Shown here: positions 17,826 through 25,812 of the stretch, piece by piece | Layout: every line of letters starts with the position of its first letter | How positions within the stretch are numbered: the first letter of the stretch is position 1 | DNA from: Carbonactinospora thermoautotrophica | GTDB lineage: Bacteria > Actinomycetota > Actinomycetes > Streptomycetales > Carbonactinosporaceae | Direction of reading: 5' to 3' | NCBI RefSeq assembly: GCF_001543895.1 | Contig: NZ_JYIJ01000018.1 | Coordinates: 558,001-622,000, forward strand | Length of the DNA stretch: 64,000 nt | Position numbers and translations under genes: made by a program | The notes under the pieces: model-generated | Databases searched by the model: none | What the model was told of the DNA's origin: nothing | The model's input: the letters and a program-made list of their open reading frames with translations, nothing else

Positions 17826-18091
17826 CGGGCCTCCTGCATATGTTCGGTGCACGCGACGCGTCCGTGCGAAGGTTCACCAACTCATCGGCACGTACGGACG
17901 TGACCTTTAGCGGTCCGGCGCGGAATCCTCGGTATGCAGGGCGTTCGGCGCGTGACGTGGTACGCGGCGTGGCGATCACCTTGTACCGGCCCGGCGTCGC
18001 ATATCGGATGAGGCGCCCTGTCCGGTTGGGTGATCGCCCGGGAAACCCCCGCCCGCGCGGATCTCGCCCGGCTCGCCGGACCAGGTCCGCC

Positions 18092-18670
18092 CTAGCGACC
18101 CCGTCGGTGGCCGGGGATCGGAACCACCCCGGGCGGCGTGGGCGGCACGCCCGCGCACATGCACAACAGGTCGCACCAGGCCGCCAGGTGCCGGCCCAGG
18201 TCCGGGTCGAGCGGTGTCCACGAGGCGCGCAGCTCGATCTCGGTGACCATCGGCCGGTCCGCGAGCGCGCCGAAACTCTCCGAATGCACCCGGGTCACCG
18301 TGCCGCTCGGCGCCGCGTACGGAGCCTCGTGCGAGGCCAGTGCCTCCATCAGCCACGACCAGCCGACCCCGGCCAGCATCGGGTCCGCCGCGATGTCCGG
18401 CTCGAGCTCGGCCCGGGCCAGCGTGACCACGCGGAACTCCCCGTCCCACGCGTCGTGCCCGGCCGGGTCGTACAGGACCACGAACCGCCCGCTGGCCAGC
18501 TCCGTGCCGCTCACCACGACGTCCGCGGTGAACGCGGCGGAGTACGGGGCCAGCCGCTGCGGCGCCGGCACCTCGGCCAGAACCGTTTCCGGCCGCACGT
18601 GGGCCGCGCGCAAGCTGTCCAGCGCGCGCTGGAAGTCCGGGGGGAGCCCGGCTTCCCGACTGGGTGCCAT
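18092..18670 (-). CDS. DUF3000 family protein
   Basis: 192 residues, soluble, no signal peptide. Recognised by length, content and place next to hemE: APQRLAPYSAAF, FVVLYDPAGHDAWDGEFRVV, and LMEALASHEAPYAAPSGTVTRVHSESFG. The family is confined to actinobacteria and has no assigned function. A small Cys-containing segment (CDLLCMCAG) lies near the C-terminus. It is divergent from hemE, leaving a 143-base shared upstream region. A link to tetrapyrrole synthesis is suggested only by gene order. Confidence 0.85.
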   Translation of the reverse strand: MAPSREAGLPPDFQRALDSLRAAHVRPETVLAEVPAPQRLAPYSAAFTADVVVSGTELASGRFVVLYDPAGHDAWDGEFRVVTLARAELEPDIAADPMLAGVGWSWLMEALASHEAPYAAPSGTVTRVHSESFGALADRPMVTEIELRASWTPLDPDLGRHLAAWCDLLCMCAGVPPTPPGVVPIPGHRRGR

Positions 18671-18813
18671 GCCCGCAGACTACGGCGGCCAGGGCCGGGA
18701 ACCGGAAAGCGACGCGCCGTTGTCGATCCGGTTCTGTCGGGGCTTGACGAGTACCACGTTCGGGTGACCATCCTCTTGTGCGCCCCGTCACCCGGTCGTG
18801 GGAGGATCGTGGG

Positions 18814-19860
18814 GTGAACGCTTCCAGCCCCGCGCTTCGTGACGCTCCCTTTCTGCGCGCCTGTCGCCGGGAGCCGGTTCCGTACACACCCGTGTGGTTC
18901 ATGCGCCAGGCCGGCCGGTCGCTGCCCGAGTACCGCCAGGTGCGTGAGGGCGTGTCCATGCTCGACGCGTGCATGCGCCCGGATCTGATCACCGAGATCA
19001 CGCTGCAGCCGGTGCGCCGGTACGGGGTGGACGCGGCGATCTTCTTCAGCGACATCGTGCTGCCGCTCAAGGCGGTCGGGGTCGACCTGGACATCAAGCC
19101 CGGCGTCGGCCCGGTCGTGCCCGAGCCGTTCCGCGGCTGGATCGACCTGGACCGGCTGCCCGCGCTGGAGCCCGACGCCGTCCCGTACATCACCGAGGCC
19201 GTGCGGCTGCTCGTCGCCGAACTCGGCCCGGTGCCGCTCATCGGGTTCGGCGGGGCGCCGTTCACGCTCGCCAGCTACCTCATCGAGGGCGGCCCGTCGC
19301 GGCACCACGAGCACACCAAGGCGCTCATGTACGGGGCGCCGGACCTGTTCGCCACGTTGCTCGATCGGCTCGCCGACATCACCGCGGCGTTCCTGCGCGT
19401 CCAGGTCGAGGCCGGGGCGAGCGCGGTGCAGCTGTTCGACTCCTGGGTGGGCGCGCTACCCGCGGCCGACTACGCGAAGTACGTCCTGCCGGCCAGCCGC
19501 AAGGTGCTGGAGTCCATCGCCGACCTGGGGGTGCCGCGCATCCACTTCGGCGTCGGCACCGGCGAGCTGCTGCGCCTCATGGGCGAGGCCGGCGCTGACG
19601 TGGTCGGCGTCGACTGGCGGGTGCCCCTGGACGAGGCCGCGCGCCGGATCGGCCCGGGCAAGGCCGTGCAGGGCAACCTCGATCCGGCGATCGTGTTCGC
19701 CCCCTGGGAGGTCGTCGCCGAGAAGACCCGGGAGGTGCTCGCCGCCGGCCGGGCCGCCGAGGGCCACATCTTCAACCTCGGCCACGGCGTCCTGCCCGAC
19801 ACCGACCCGGAGGTGCTGGCCCGCATCGTGGACCTGGTCCACGCCGAGTCGGCCCGCTGA
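18814..19860 (+). CDS. hemE: uroporphyrinogen decarboxylase
   Basis: 348 residues, full length. The active-site signature [16 protein letters not shown] is at about residues 28-43; further conserved parts are [19 protein letters not shown] and VGVDWRVPL. It decarboxylates uroporphyrinogen III to coproporphyrinogen III in the cytoplasm. GTG 18814 was chosen, with GGAGGA eight bases upstream, instead of an ATG-like extension from 18778. Together with CgoX and HemQ downstream it makes up the later steps of the coproporphyrin-dependent haem route. Confidence 0.96.
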   Translation: MNASSPALRDAPFLRACRREPVPYTPVWFMRQAGRSLPEYRQVREGVSMLDACMRPDLITEITLQPVRRYGVDAAIFFSDIVLPLKAVGVDLDIKPGVGPVVPEPFRGWIDLDRLPALEPDAVPYITEAVRLLVAELGPVPLIGFGGAPFTLASYLIEGGPSRHHEHTKALMYGAPDLFATLLDRLADITAAFLRVQVEAGASAVQLFDSWVGALPAADYAKYVLPASRKVLESIADLGVPRIHFGVGTGELLRLMGEAGADVVGVDWRVPLDEAARRIGPGKAVQGNLDPAIVFAPWEVVAEKTREVLAAGRAAEGHIFNLGHGVLPDTDPEVLARIVDLVHAESAR

Positions 19861-19912
19861 AGCACGGCGTCGCCGCCGTCGGTCGCCCCGGGGCGGGCCG
19901 AGCCGCGTGCCG

Positions 19913-20356
19913 TCACGCCGGTGGCCGGGTGTCGTCGGCGGTCCGGGGCCGCTCCGGGAACATTGAGTTTCGCGTCAAGTCGGCGAATGTCGCTTTGCGC
20001 AGGCTCTCCTCGATCCGGGCGGCCGCGGCATCCAGCTGGGCGTGCAGCGGGCAGAGCTCGCGGGCGTGCTCCGGCAGCCCCAGTGGGCACGACCTGATGC
20101 GCGGCACCGGGGTCACGCAGTCCACGACGTCGAAGACGGTCAGGTCCTGCGGGGGCACGGCGAGCGTGAAGCCGCCGGCCGGACCGCGTTGCGCGCGCAC
20201 GATCCCGGCCTGGCTCAGCGCCCGCATCACCTTCGCCAGGTAGCTGGGCGACACCTGGGTCGCCTCGGCGATGACCGCGATCGGGTACGGCTCGTCCGGG
20301 TGTTGGGTCAGGTACGCCACCGCGCGCAAGGCGTACTCGGCCGTCTGCGAAATCAC
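19913..20356 (-). CDS. Rrf2-family (Fe-S type) transcriptional regulator
   Basis: 147 residues. N-terminal winged helix (ISQTAEYALRAVAYL, SPSYLAKVMRALSQAGIV, RGPAGGF). Cysteines at 80, 90 and 102 (RSCPLGLPEHARELCPLH) lie where Rrf2 proteins such as NsrR, IscR and RsrR bind an Fe-S cluster, though the spacing does not point to one subtype. It is probably a redox, NO or iron-sulfur sensor. A perfect 8-6-8 palindrome lies just upstream of its start and suggests autoregulation. It sits between hemE and the CgoX gene, so haem genes are possible targets. GTG start with GGAAGGAG. Confidence 0.92.
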   Translation of the reverse strand: MISQTAEYALRAVAYLTQHPDEPYPIAVIAEATQVSPSYLAKVMRALSQAGIVRAQRGPAGGFTLAVPPQDLTVFDVVDCVTPVPRIRSCPLGLPEHARELCPLHAQLDAAAARIEESLRKATFADLTRNSMFPERPRTADDTRPPA

Positions 20357-20655
20357 CCGACTCCTTCCGGATATCTGGATCTAGATATCCACTATTCTGG
20401 GGCCGGCTGGTGAGCCCGGGGTGCAGGAGGGAGAGTTGATTTGTCACTCAACGTCCTTGTCTTCCTCTTCGGCCACCCCGACGCGGTGGCCCGGCCGCGC
20501 CGCGCGGCGCTGCTGAAGCGACTCCAGCTCCGCCGCGCGCTTGGGCGGCTCGCCCTCCGGCGCGACCGCGTCCTGCGGCACCGTTCCGGGGCGCGGGCGG
20601 GAACGGTTCCCACCCTTGCGCGCGGCCCGCGCGCGGCCTGTGTGATGGTGTCGCC
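20357..20655. other. region between Rrf2 regulator and CgoX, with a doubtful small ORF
   Basis: Contains the operator palindrome and two competing readings in the same codon phase. On the plus strand a TTG at 20441, with AGGAGGGA eight bases upstream, opens a 72-codon frame whose stop overlaps the CgoX start (ATGA). On the minus strand the same phase reads a hydrophilic protein ending AEEEDKDVE, but no start codon is evident. Neither is recognised; neither is called as a gene. Confidence 0.4.
20369..20390. promoter_or_regulatory. inverted-repeat operator GGATATCT-N6-AGATATCC
   Basis: Perfect 8-bp arms around GGATCT, 13 bases upstream of the Rrf2 start codon, in an AT-richer island. Placement and symmetry suggest autoregulation by the Rrf2 protein. 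Confidence 0.7.
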
Positions 20656-22092
20656 ATGACCCAACCCCTGTCCTGCCGGATCGCCGTGGTGGGCGGCGGC
20701 ATCGCCGGGCTGGCCGCCGCGTGGTTCCTCACCCAGCGGTCCGCCGGCCGCGTCGAGGTGATCGTGCTGGAGAGCAGCCCGCAGCTCGGCGGCAAGCTGC
20801 GGGTCTCCGAAGTGGCCGGCCTGCCGGTCGACGAGGGCGCCGAGGCGTTCCTGGCGCGCCGTCCGGAGGCGATCGAGCTGGCCCGCGCGGTCGGCCTGGG
20901 TGCGGACCTGGTCGCGCCCGCCACGATCGCCGCCGCCGTCTGGACCCGCGGGGCGGTGCGGCCCCTGCCGAAGGGCCACATCATGGGCATACCGACCGAT
21001 CTGCGGGCGCTCGCCGCCGCCGGCGTGCTGTCCCCGGGCGCGCTGCTGCGCCTGCCGCTGGACCACGTGCTGCCGCGCACCGAGGTGGGCGAGGACGTGT
21101 CCGTCGGCCGGTACGTGGCCGCGCGGCTCGGCCGGGAGGTCGTGGACCGGCTGGTCGAGCCGCTGCTCGGCGGGGTGTACGCGGGCCACGCCGACCTGCT
21201 CTCGCTGGACGCCACGATCCCGCAGCTCGCCCGCGTCGCCCGCGAGGAGCGCTCGCTGCTCACCGGCGCGCGCCGGCTGGTCGCGGACGCGGGCCAGACC
21301 CCCGCCGGGCCGGTGTTCAACACCGTCGCCGGCGGCCTGGGGCGGCTGCCCGAGGCGCTCGCCGGCGCGCTCGCCGCCACCGGCGCGGCCCACCTGCGGA
21401 CCGGGGCCACCGTCCGGGAGTTGCACCGTACCGGCACCGGCTGGCGGCTGGTCCTCGGCCCGACCCGCGCGCCGGAGGCGCTGGAGGTGGACGGCGTGAT
21501 CCTCGCCGTGCCGGCGGGCGCGGCCAGCCGGCTGCTCGCCGACGCGGTGCCGGGCGCCGCCGCCGAGCTGGGCGGGATCGACTACGCCAGCGTCGCCGTC
21601 ATCACCCTCGCCTACCCCCGCAGCGCCTTCCCCCGGCCGCTCACCGGCAGCGGCTTCCTGGTCCCGCCGGTGGACGGGCGGTTGGTCAAGGCGGCCACGT
21701 ACGCGTCGGTCAAGTGGGGCTGGTTGGGCGAGGCCGACCCGGACACGGTGATCGTCCGGCTGTCCGTCGGCCGGTACGGGGAGGAGCAGGACCTGCAGCG
21801 CGACGACGCCGAGCTGGCCGAGCTGGCCCACGCCGACCTCGTCCGCGCGGTGGGCGTGCAGGGCCGGCCGATCGACCATCGGGTCACCCGGTGGGGCGGG
21901 GCGCTCCCGCAGTACGCCGTGGGCCACCGCGCCCGCGTCGCGCGCATCCAGGCGGCCGTTGCCGCCGTGCCCGGGCTGGCCGTGGCCGGCGCCGCGTACG
22001 ACGGGGTGGGCATCCCCGTCTGCGTCGCGAGCGGGCGGGCCGCCGCCGAGCGGGTGCTCGCCGCCTTGTTGCCAAAGGCCCGTTCCGCGTAG
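20656..22092 (+). CDS. cgoX: coproporphyrinogen III oxidase (HemG/HemY type)
   Basis: 478 residues. FAD-binding N-terminus VVGGGIAGLAAAWFL and the second motif SPQLGGKLR; DEGAEAFLARRPEA is characteristic of the protoporphyrinogen/coproporphyrinogen oxidase family; C-terminal FAD motif GVGIPVCVASGRAAAERV. In Gram-positive bacteria this enzyme oxidises coproporphyrinogen III to coproporphyrin III with oxygen, the step before iron insertion. HemQ follows, which supports that assignment. Old annotations call it hemG or hemY. A 22-bp direct repeat covers its stop codon. Confidence 0.93.
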   Translation: MTQPLSCRIAVVGGGIAGLAAAWFLTQRSAGRVEVIVLESSPQLGGKLRVSEVAGLPVDEGAEAFLARRPEAIELARAVGLGADLVAPATIAAAVWTRGAVRPLPKGHIMGIPTDLRALAAAGVLSPGALLRLPLDHVLPRTEVGEDVSVGRYVAARLGREVVDRLVEPLLGGVYAGHADLLSLDATIPQLARVAREERSLLTGARRLVADAGQTPAGPVFNTVAGGLGRLPEALAGALAATGAAHLRTGATVRELHRTGTGWRLVLGPTRAPEALEVDGVILAVPAGAASRLLADAVPGAAAELGGIDYASVAVITLAYPRSAFPRPLTGSGFLVPPVDGRLVKAATYASVKWGWLGEADPDTVIVRLSVGRYGEEQDLQRDDAELAELAHADLVRAVGVQGRPIDHRVTRWGGALPQYAVGHRARVARIQAAVAAVPGLAVAGAAYDGVGIPVCVASGRAAAERVLAALLPKARSA

Positions 22093-22114
22093 GCCAAAGG
22101 ACCGTTCCGCGTGA
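22071..22114. repeat. 22-bp imperfect tandem duplication at the cgoX stop
   Basis: The segment GCCAAAGGCCCGTTCCGCGT (22071-22090) with its TAG is followed by a near copy at 22093-22114 with three changes. The stop codon lies in the first copy, so the second copy is untranslated spacer before hemQ. It looks like a recent local duplication. Confidence 0.75.
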
Positions 22115-22140
22115 GATCCGCCCCCAAGGAGAATGGACGC

Positions 22141-22836
22141 ATGGCTAATGAGAAGCCCAAGGCCCGTGACCTCAACGAGGTCATCCGCTACACCAACTGG
22201 GTGGTGTTCCGCCTCCGCGACCGGCTGCCCGAGGACCGCGCCGCGCTGACCGGCGAGGTCGAGGAGCTGTTCGACCAGCTCGCCGCCAAGGACGTGGTCA
22301 TCCGCGGCACGTACGACGTGGGCGGTTTCCGCGCCGACGCGGACCTCATGATCTGGTGGCACGCGCCCGCCACGGACGACCTCCAGGAGGCCTACCAGCG
22401 GTTCCGCCGCACCGCGCTGGGCCGCCACCTGGAGCCGGTCTGGTCGCAGATGGCGCTGCACCGGCCGGCCGAGTTCAACAAGAGCCACATCCCGGCGTTC
22501 CTCGCCGAGGAGGAGCCGCGCGCGTACGTGTGCGTGTACCCGTTCGTGCGCTCGCTGGAGTGGTACCTGCTGCCCGAGGAGGAGCGGCGCCGGATGCTGG
22601 CCCAGCACGGCATGATGGCGCGCGAGTACCCGGACGTGCGGTCGAACACGGTGGCCTCCTTCGCGCTCGGCGACTACGAGTGGATGCTCGCGTTCGAGGC
22701 CGACGAGCTGCACCGGATCGTCGACCTGATGCGCCACCTGCGCGGGGCCGAGGCGCGCCGCCACACCCGGGTCGAGATCCCGTTCTACACCGGCCGCCGC
22801 AAGCCGGTCGCCGAGATCGTCGCCGCCCTGCCGTAG
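22141..22836 (+). CDS. hemQ: coproheme decarboxylase HemQ (chlorite dismutase-like)
   Basis: 231 residues. Chlorite-dismutase-fold protein of the HemQ branch: [33 protein letters not shown] (with the catalytic Tyr) and [15 protein letters not shown] (proximal haem His). It turns iron coproporphyrin (coproheme) into haem b by oxidative decarboxylation of two propionates, using peroxide. ATG 22141 with AAGGAGA upstream; the ORF's 22111 start is not supported. It completes the coproporphyrin route with HemE and CgoX; no ferrochelatase gene is in this window. Confidence 0.95.
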   Translation: MANEKPKARDLNEVIRYTNWVVFRLRDRLPEDRAALTGEVEELFDQLAAKDVVIRGTYDVGGFRADADLMIWWHAPATDDLQEAYQRFRRTALGRHLEPVWSQMALHRPAEFNKSHIPAFLAEEEPRAYVCVYPFVRSLEWYLLPEEERRRMLAQHGMMAREYPDVRSNTVASFALGDYEWMLAFEADELHRIVDLMRHLRGAEARRHTRVEIPFYTGRRKPVAEIVAALP

Positions 22837-22847
22837 CGCCGGCTGGG

Positions 22848-23270
22848 TCACCTCCGGGCGCGCCGGCGATGCAACCGGGCCGCCAGGGCGTACGGCCACG
22901 CGAGCGACGGCGGGGTGAGGAGCCCGCGCAGGTGGTCGGGCAGCAGGCCGCGCTCGTCCAGGTAGCGGGCGAACGCCAGGCCGTCGGCCCGCGCGCCGCC
23001 CGGCTTCGGGCGGGCTCGGGCGTACTCGCCGAACCGTGCCGCGTACTGGTCGCCGAGCGTGATCGCCAGGTCGGGGAAGAGCCGGGCCACGACGCTGCGC
23101 CGCTTGGCGACCAGGACGGCCGCTTGGACGCGCACGCGGACGGGGTCGAAGCCCTCCGGCACCGGGCCGCCGGCCACCAGGGCGTGCAGCAGCTCCGCCT
23201 GGGCGCGGGCGAGCCGCTCGCGGGCCGCGTCCGGGTGCACGCCGCCCCCGGGCGGCGGGTCAGCGGCCAC
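22848..23270 (-). CDS. MNIO partner protein (SCO6045-like)
   Basis: 140 residues, soluble. Begins [25 protein letters not shown], then a helical body with [29 protein letters not shown] and a C-terminal [17 protein letters not shown]. Place and length match the SCO6045-like protein that follows DUF692 in actinobacteria; in general DUF692/MNIO enzymes act with a partner that binds the precursor peptide. GTG 23270 overlaps the DUF692 stop by 11 bases, so translation is probably coupled. The gene ends 11 bases from the convergent hemQ. Family assignment is from memory of gene order, not from a motif. Confidence 0.7.
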   Translation of the reverse strand: MAADPPPGGGVHPDAARERLARAQAELLHALVAGGPVPEGFDPVRVRVQAAVLVAKRRSVVARLFPDLAITLGDQYAARFGEYARARPKPGGARADGLAFARYLDERGLLPDHLRGLLTPPSLAWPYALAARLHRRRARR

Positions 23271-24069
23271 GGGCGCCCTCCACCACCGACCGGATCGCGG
23301 CCAGCTCGGCCGCCAGCTCCGCGTCGCTCGGGTAGTTCTCGTCCCGCTCCAGCAGCACGCCCGGCAGGTCGGCGCGGGCGGCCAGTTCACCGAGCAGCTC
23401 CAGGATCGGCGTGCTGACCGGGTGGGCGTGCGAGTCGTACCAGACGCCGGCGTGCTCATAGCCGCCGGCCACGTGCGCGTACGCGATCCGCTCCAGCGGC
23501 AGGCCCTCGATCGCGGCGACCGGGTCCAAGCCGAAGTTCACCCGGTTCGTGTGCAGGTTCGCGACGTCGACCAGCAGCCCGACCCCGGTGCGCTCGACCA
23601 GCTCGCCGAGGAACTCGGCCTCGGTCAGCTCGTCATCCGGCCAGGCCAGCACGGCGGCGATGTTCTCCAGGGCGAGCGGCACCGGCAGGGCGTCCTGGGC
23701 GATCCGGACGTTCTCCACGACGACGCCCAGCGCCTCGCGGGTGCGGGGGACCGGCAGCAGGTGGCCGGCCTCCAGGCCGCCAGCGCGCACGAACGCCAGG
23801 TGTTCGCTCACCAAGGGCGAGTCCAGGGCCTCCGCGCAGCGGGCGAGGTGGGCGAGCCGGTGAGGGTCGGGCCGCTCCGCGCCGCCGAGCCCCAGGCTCA
23901 CCCCGTGCGGCACGACGGGCACGCCACGGCCGCGCAGCACGCGCAGCGACTCGGGCACCCGGTCGGGCCGGATGTTCTCGGCGATCACCTCGACGAAATC
24001 CACGCCGGGAAGGCGCTCCACGGTCAGGTCGATCTCCGGGCGCCAGCCGATGCCTACGCCGAGCCTCAT
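23260..24069 (-). CDS. DUF692 multinuclear non-haem iron oxidase (MNIO)
   Basis: 269 residues, TIM-barrel of the DUF692 family. Expected iron ligands are carried by [46 protein letters not shown] and LLERDENYP. Characterised members use two or three iron ions to modify Cys (or Asp) residues in ribosomal peptides, often making metal-binding or thio-modified products (for example bufferins). ATG 24069 overlaps the stop of the TIGR04222 gene (ATGA). The upstream Cys-rich protein is the likely substrate and the downstream gene the partner. The reaction on this substrate is not known. Confidence 0.92.
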   Translation of the reverse strand: MRLGVGIGWRPEIDLTVERLPGVDFVEVIAENIRPDRVPESLRVLRGRGVPVVPHGVSLGLGGAERPDPHRLAHLARCAEALDSPLVSEHLAFVRAGGLEAGHLLPVPRTREALGVVVENVRIAQDALPVPLALENIAAVLAWPDDELTEAEFLGELVERTGVGLLVDVANLHTNRVNFGLDPVAAIEGLPLERIAYAHVAGGYEHAGVWYDSHAHPVSTPILELLGELAARADLPGVLLERDENYPSDAELAAELAAIRSVVEGARGR

Positions 24070-24776
24070 CCACCGCCCCCGCCGCATCCACCGCCGCAGG
24101 AGCTTCCGCATCCGCTGCCGCCGTCGCCCCCGGAACCCCCGCCGTCCGAGCTGCCGCCGTCGCCCCCGGAACCCCCGCCGTCCGAGCCGGAGCCGCAGCT
24201 CGCGCTGTCGCACCAGAGGGGCGAGGAGTAACCGCCGCCTCCGGAACCCGCGGCGGCCGCCTGGTGACGAGCCTGTTCCAGGGAGGCGCGCAGCTCCTCG
24301 TCGGGCAGGTACGCCAGGCCGTACAGGGCCACCGCGCCGAGGCCGGCCGCGGCCGCGACGTGCGGGGCGATCCGGGTGCGCTGGTTGGCCAGGGCACGCC
24401 GCCCGGCGGGCGTCAGCCGGAACTCCCAGGGACCGCGCCGGCCCAGCAGACGCGCCCACCAGCTGTCCTCCCGGCGGTGCAGCAGGCCGAGCGCGGCGAG
24501 CCTGTCGCCGATGCCCTGGACGACGGGGTGCCGCATGACCTCGGCGCGGACGGCGGCGACCTGCCGCAGGTTGCCGGGCCCAAGGGCGGCGTGGACGGCC
24601 GCCTCGACCGGGTTACGGGGGGCGTAGATGACCGCGGACAGGGTGCCGTTCCGGGAGGCGCGCAGGCGTCCCTCCCACACCATGGCCACGAGCACGGTGT
24701 CCACCACGCGACGCGGCCCACCGGCGAGGAACGCCGATTCGAGCACGCCCAGCTCATGTGCATCCCAGGGCTGCAT
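24066..24776 (-). CDS. TIGR04222 membrane protein with Cys/Gly/Ser-rich tail
   Basis: 236 residues. A basic soluble N-terminal domain (about 1-135; [21 protein letters not shown]), one short hydrophobic segment ([19 protein letters not shown], about 140-158), then a tail of some 65 residues. The tail is almost only Gly, Ser, Asp and Cys, with five Cys (WCDSASC and [11 protein letters not shown]) and a duplicated 12-residue Gly/Asp/Ser block. TIGR04222 is a family with low-complexity C-termini. Coupled by ATGA to the MNIO gene, so I infer it is the enzyme's substrate, with the tail as the modified core. No leader-peptidase site is visible. Topology: tail either inside or outside, undecided. 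Confidence 0.85.
   Translation of the reverse strand: MQPWDAHELGVLESAFLAGGPRRVVDTVLVAMVWEGRLRASRNGTLSAVIYAPRNPVEAAVHAALGPGNLRQVAAVRAEVMRHPVVQGIGDRLAALGLLHRREDSWWARLLGRRGPWEFRLTPAGRRALANQRTRIAPHVAAAAGLGAVALYGLAYLPDEELRASLEQARHQAAAAGSGGGGYSSPLWCDSASCGSGSDGGGSGGDGGSSDGGGSGGDGGSGCGSSCGGGCGGGGG
24115..24186. repeat. 36-bp perfect tandem repeat in the TIGR04222 tail
   Basis: Two copies (24115-24150 and 24151-24186) encode the duplicated Gly/Ser/Asp block of the Cys-rich tail. The identity at DNA level suggests a recent expansion, kept in frame. Confidence 0.9.
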
Positions 24777-25223
24777 GCGCTCTTTGTAGCGGAACCCGGT
24801 GACTTCCGGGGCAAGTTTCCGTCACGTGGCGCGTTCCGATCCGCCGCCCCGACCACCCCTGGAGCCCGACCCGCAGCCGCCTGCCTCCCGTAGCCGTCGC
24901 GCCGCACCAGGAACCACGGTCTGAGCCGGTGCCCCGGCGCGTGGCTCGGGGCCGGACACGAGCCGCGCGCCGGTCACCACGCCGAGATCTTCCCCGGCGG
25001 GGAGGGAGCGTCTGCACCGCGGCGCCTCCCGTCAGAGCGCGATCACGCGAGCGCGGACAGCGGCTGGGGCACCGCTGGGGGACCACCCGCCGGTGCGCCA
25101 CGGTCAGGTGGGCGAGTGCGGCGATCAGCAGCACTGGAGCACCACGAGCACGGGATCACGCGCTCTGGACCCCGGCGGCCCCTGGCAGGGGTTCCGCCGC
25201 TCAGCTTCTCGCGGGGCCGGCGG
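24777..25223. other. 447-base gap without a supported gene
   Basis: Open frames on both strands here are Arg/Pro/Ala-rich and match nothing I know. The left end must hold the promoter of the TIGR04222 operon; the right end holds the hairpin at 25179-25191, downstream of msrB. Confidence 0.55.
25179..25191. terminator. small hairpin downstream of msrB
   Basis: CCCCTG-G-CAGGGG, 33 bases past the msrB stop on the minus strand. Short stem; probable but weak terminator. Confidence 0.45.
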
Positions 25224-25625
25224 TCACAGCGCCGGCTCGAGGGTGAGCGCGATCGAGTTGATGCAGTAGCGGTTCCCGGTCGGGGTCTGCGGCGCGTCGT
25301 CGAACACGTGGCCCAGGTGCGAGCCGCAGCGCCGGCAGCGCACCTCGGTACGGGTCATGCCGTGGGAGCGGTCCTCGCGCAGCTCGACCGTGTCCGAGTC
25401 CATCGGCTTCCAGAAGCTCGGCCAGCCGCAGCGGGAGTCGAACTTCGTCTCCGAGCGGAACAGCTCCGCCCCGCAGGCGCGGCACCGGTACACGCCGACG
25501 GTCTTGGTGTCGACGTACTCGCCGGTCCACGGGCGCTCGGTGCCGGCTCCGCGAAGCACCTGGTACTCCTCGGGCGTCAGCCGTGCCCGCCACTCGGCCT
25601 CGCTCTTCTCCACCTGGTACGCCAT
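25224..25625 (-). CDS. msrB: peptide-methionine (R)-S-oxide reductase
   Basis: 133 residues, standard MsrB length. Two CxxC zinc motifs ([11 protein letters not shown] and [14 protein letters not shown]), the conserved [11 protein letters not shown], and the catalytic Cys in [10 protein letters not shown]. It reduces methionine-R-sulfoxide in proteins, using thioredoxin as reductant. Single gene with its own short hairpin downstream. Confidence 0.97.
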   Translation of the reverse strand: MAYQVEKSEAEWRARLTPEEYQVLRGAGTERPWTGEYVDTKTVGVYRCRACGAELFRSETKFDSRCGWPSFWKPMDSDTVELREDRSHGMTRTEVRCRRCGSHLGHVFDDAPQTPTGNRYCINSIALTLEPAL

Positions 25626-25812
25626 GTGCTCACCCTACGCGCCGGGGACCTCCCGGTCAGCGCCCGAGCCGTGCCTTTTCGGCTCCCGCACCTCCTGGCC
25701 AGGGCAGGCGGTCACGAGCCCGCGCACGCGGCGAGTCGCTCGGCGAAGATCCCGATCGTTAACCTTCGTCTGCTATGAGATGAATAATCGGCGAACTCGG
25801 AGGGACGTGGCC

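Noticed and set aside
20441-20659. Small ORF (72 codons) ending in an ATGA overlap with cgoX, with a possible Shine-Dalgarno site.
   Set aside because: Sequence is Arg/Leu-rich with no family; the same phase on the opposite strand also reads a protein-like tail, so codon bias cannot decide. Left unannotated.
24777-25223. Open frames of over 100 codons in the gap before msrB.
   Set aside because: Arg/Ala/Pro-rich, no domain, weak codon preference; they look like shadows in GC-rich sequence.
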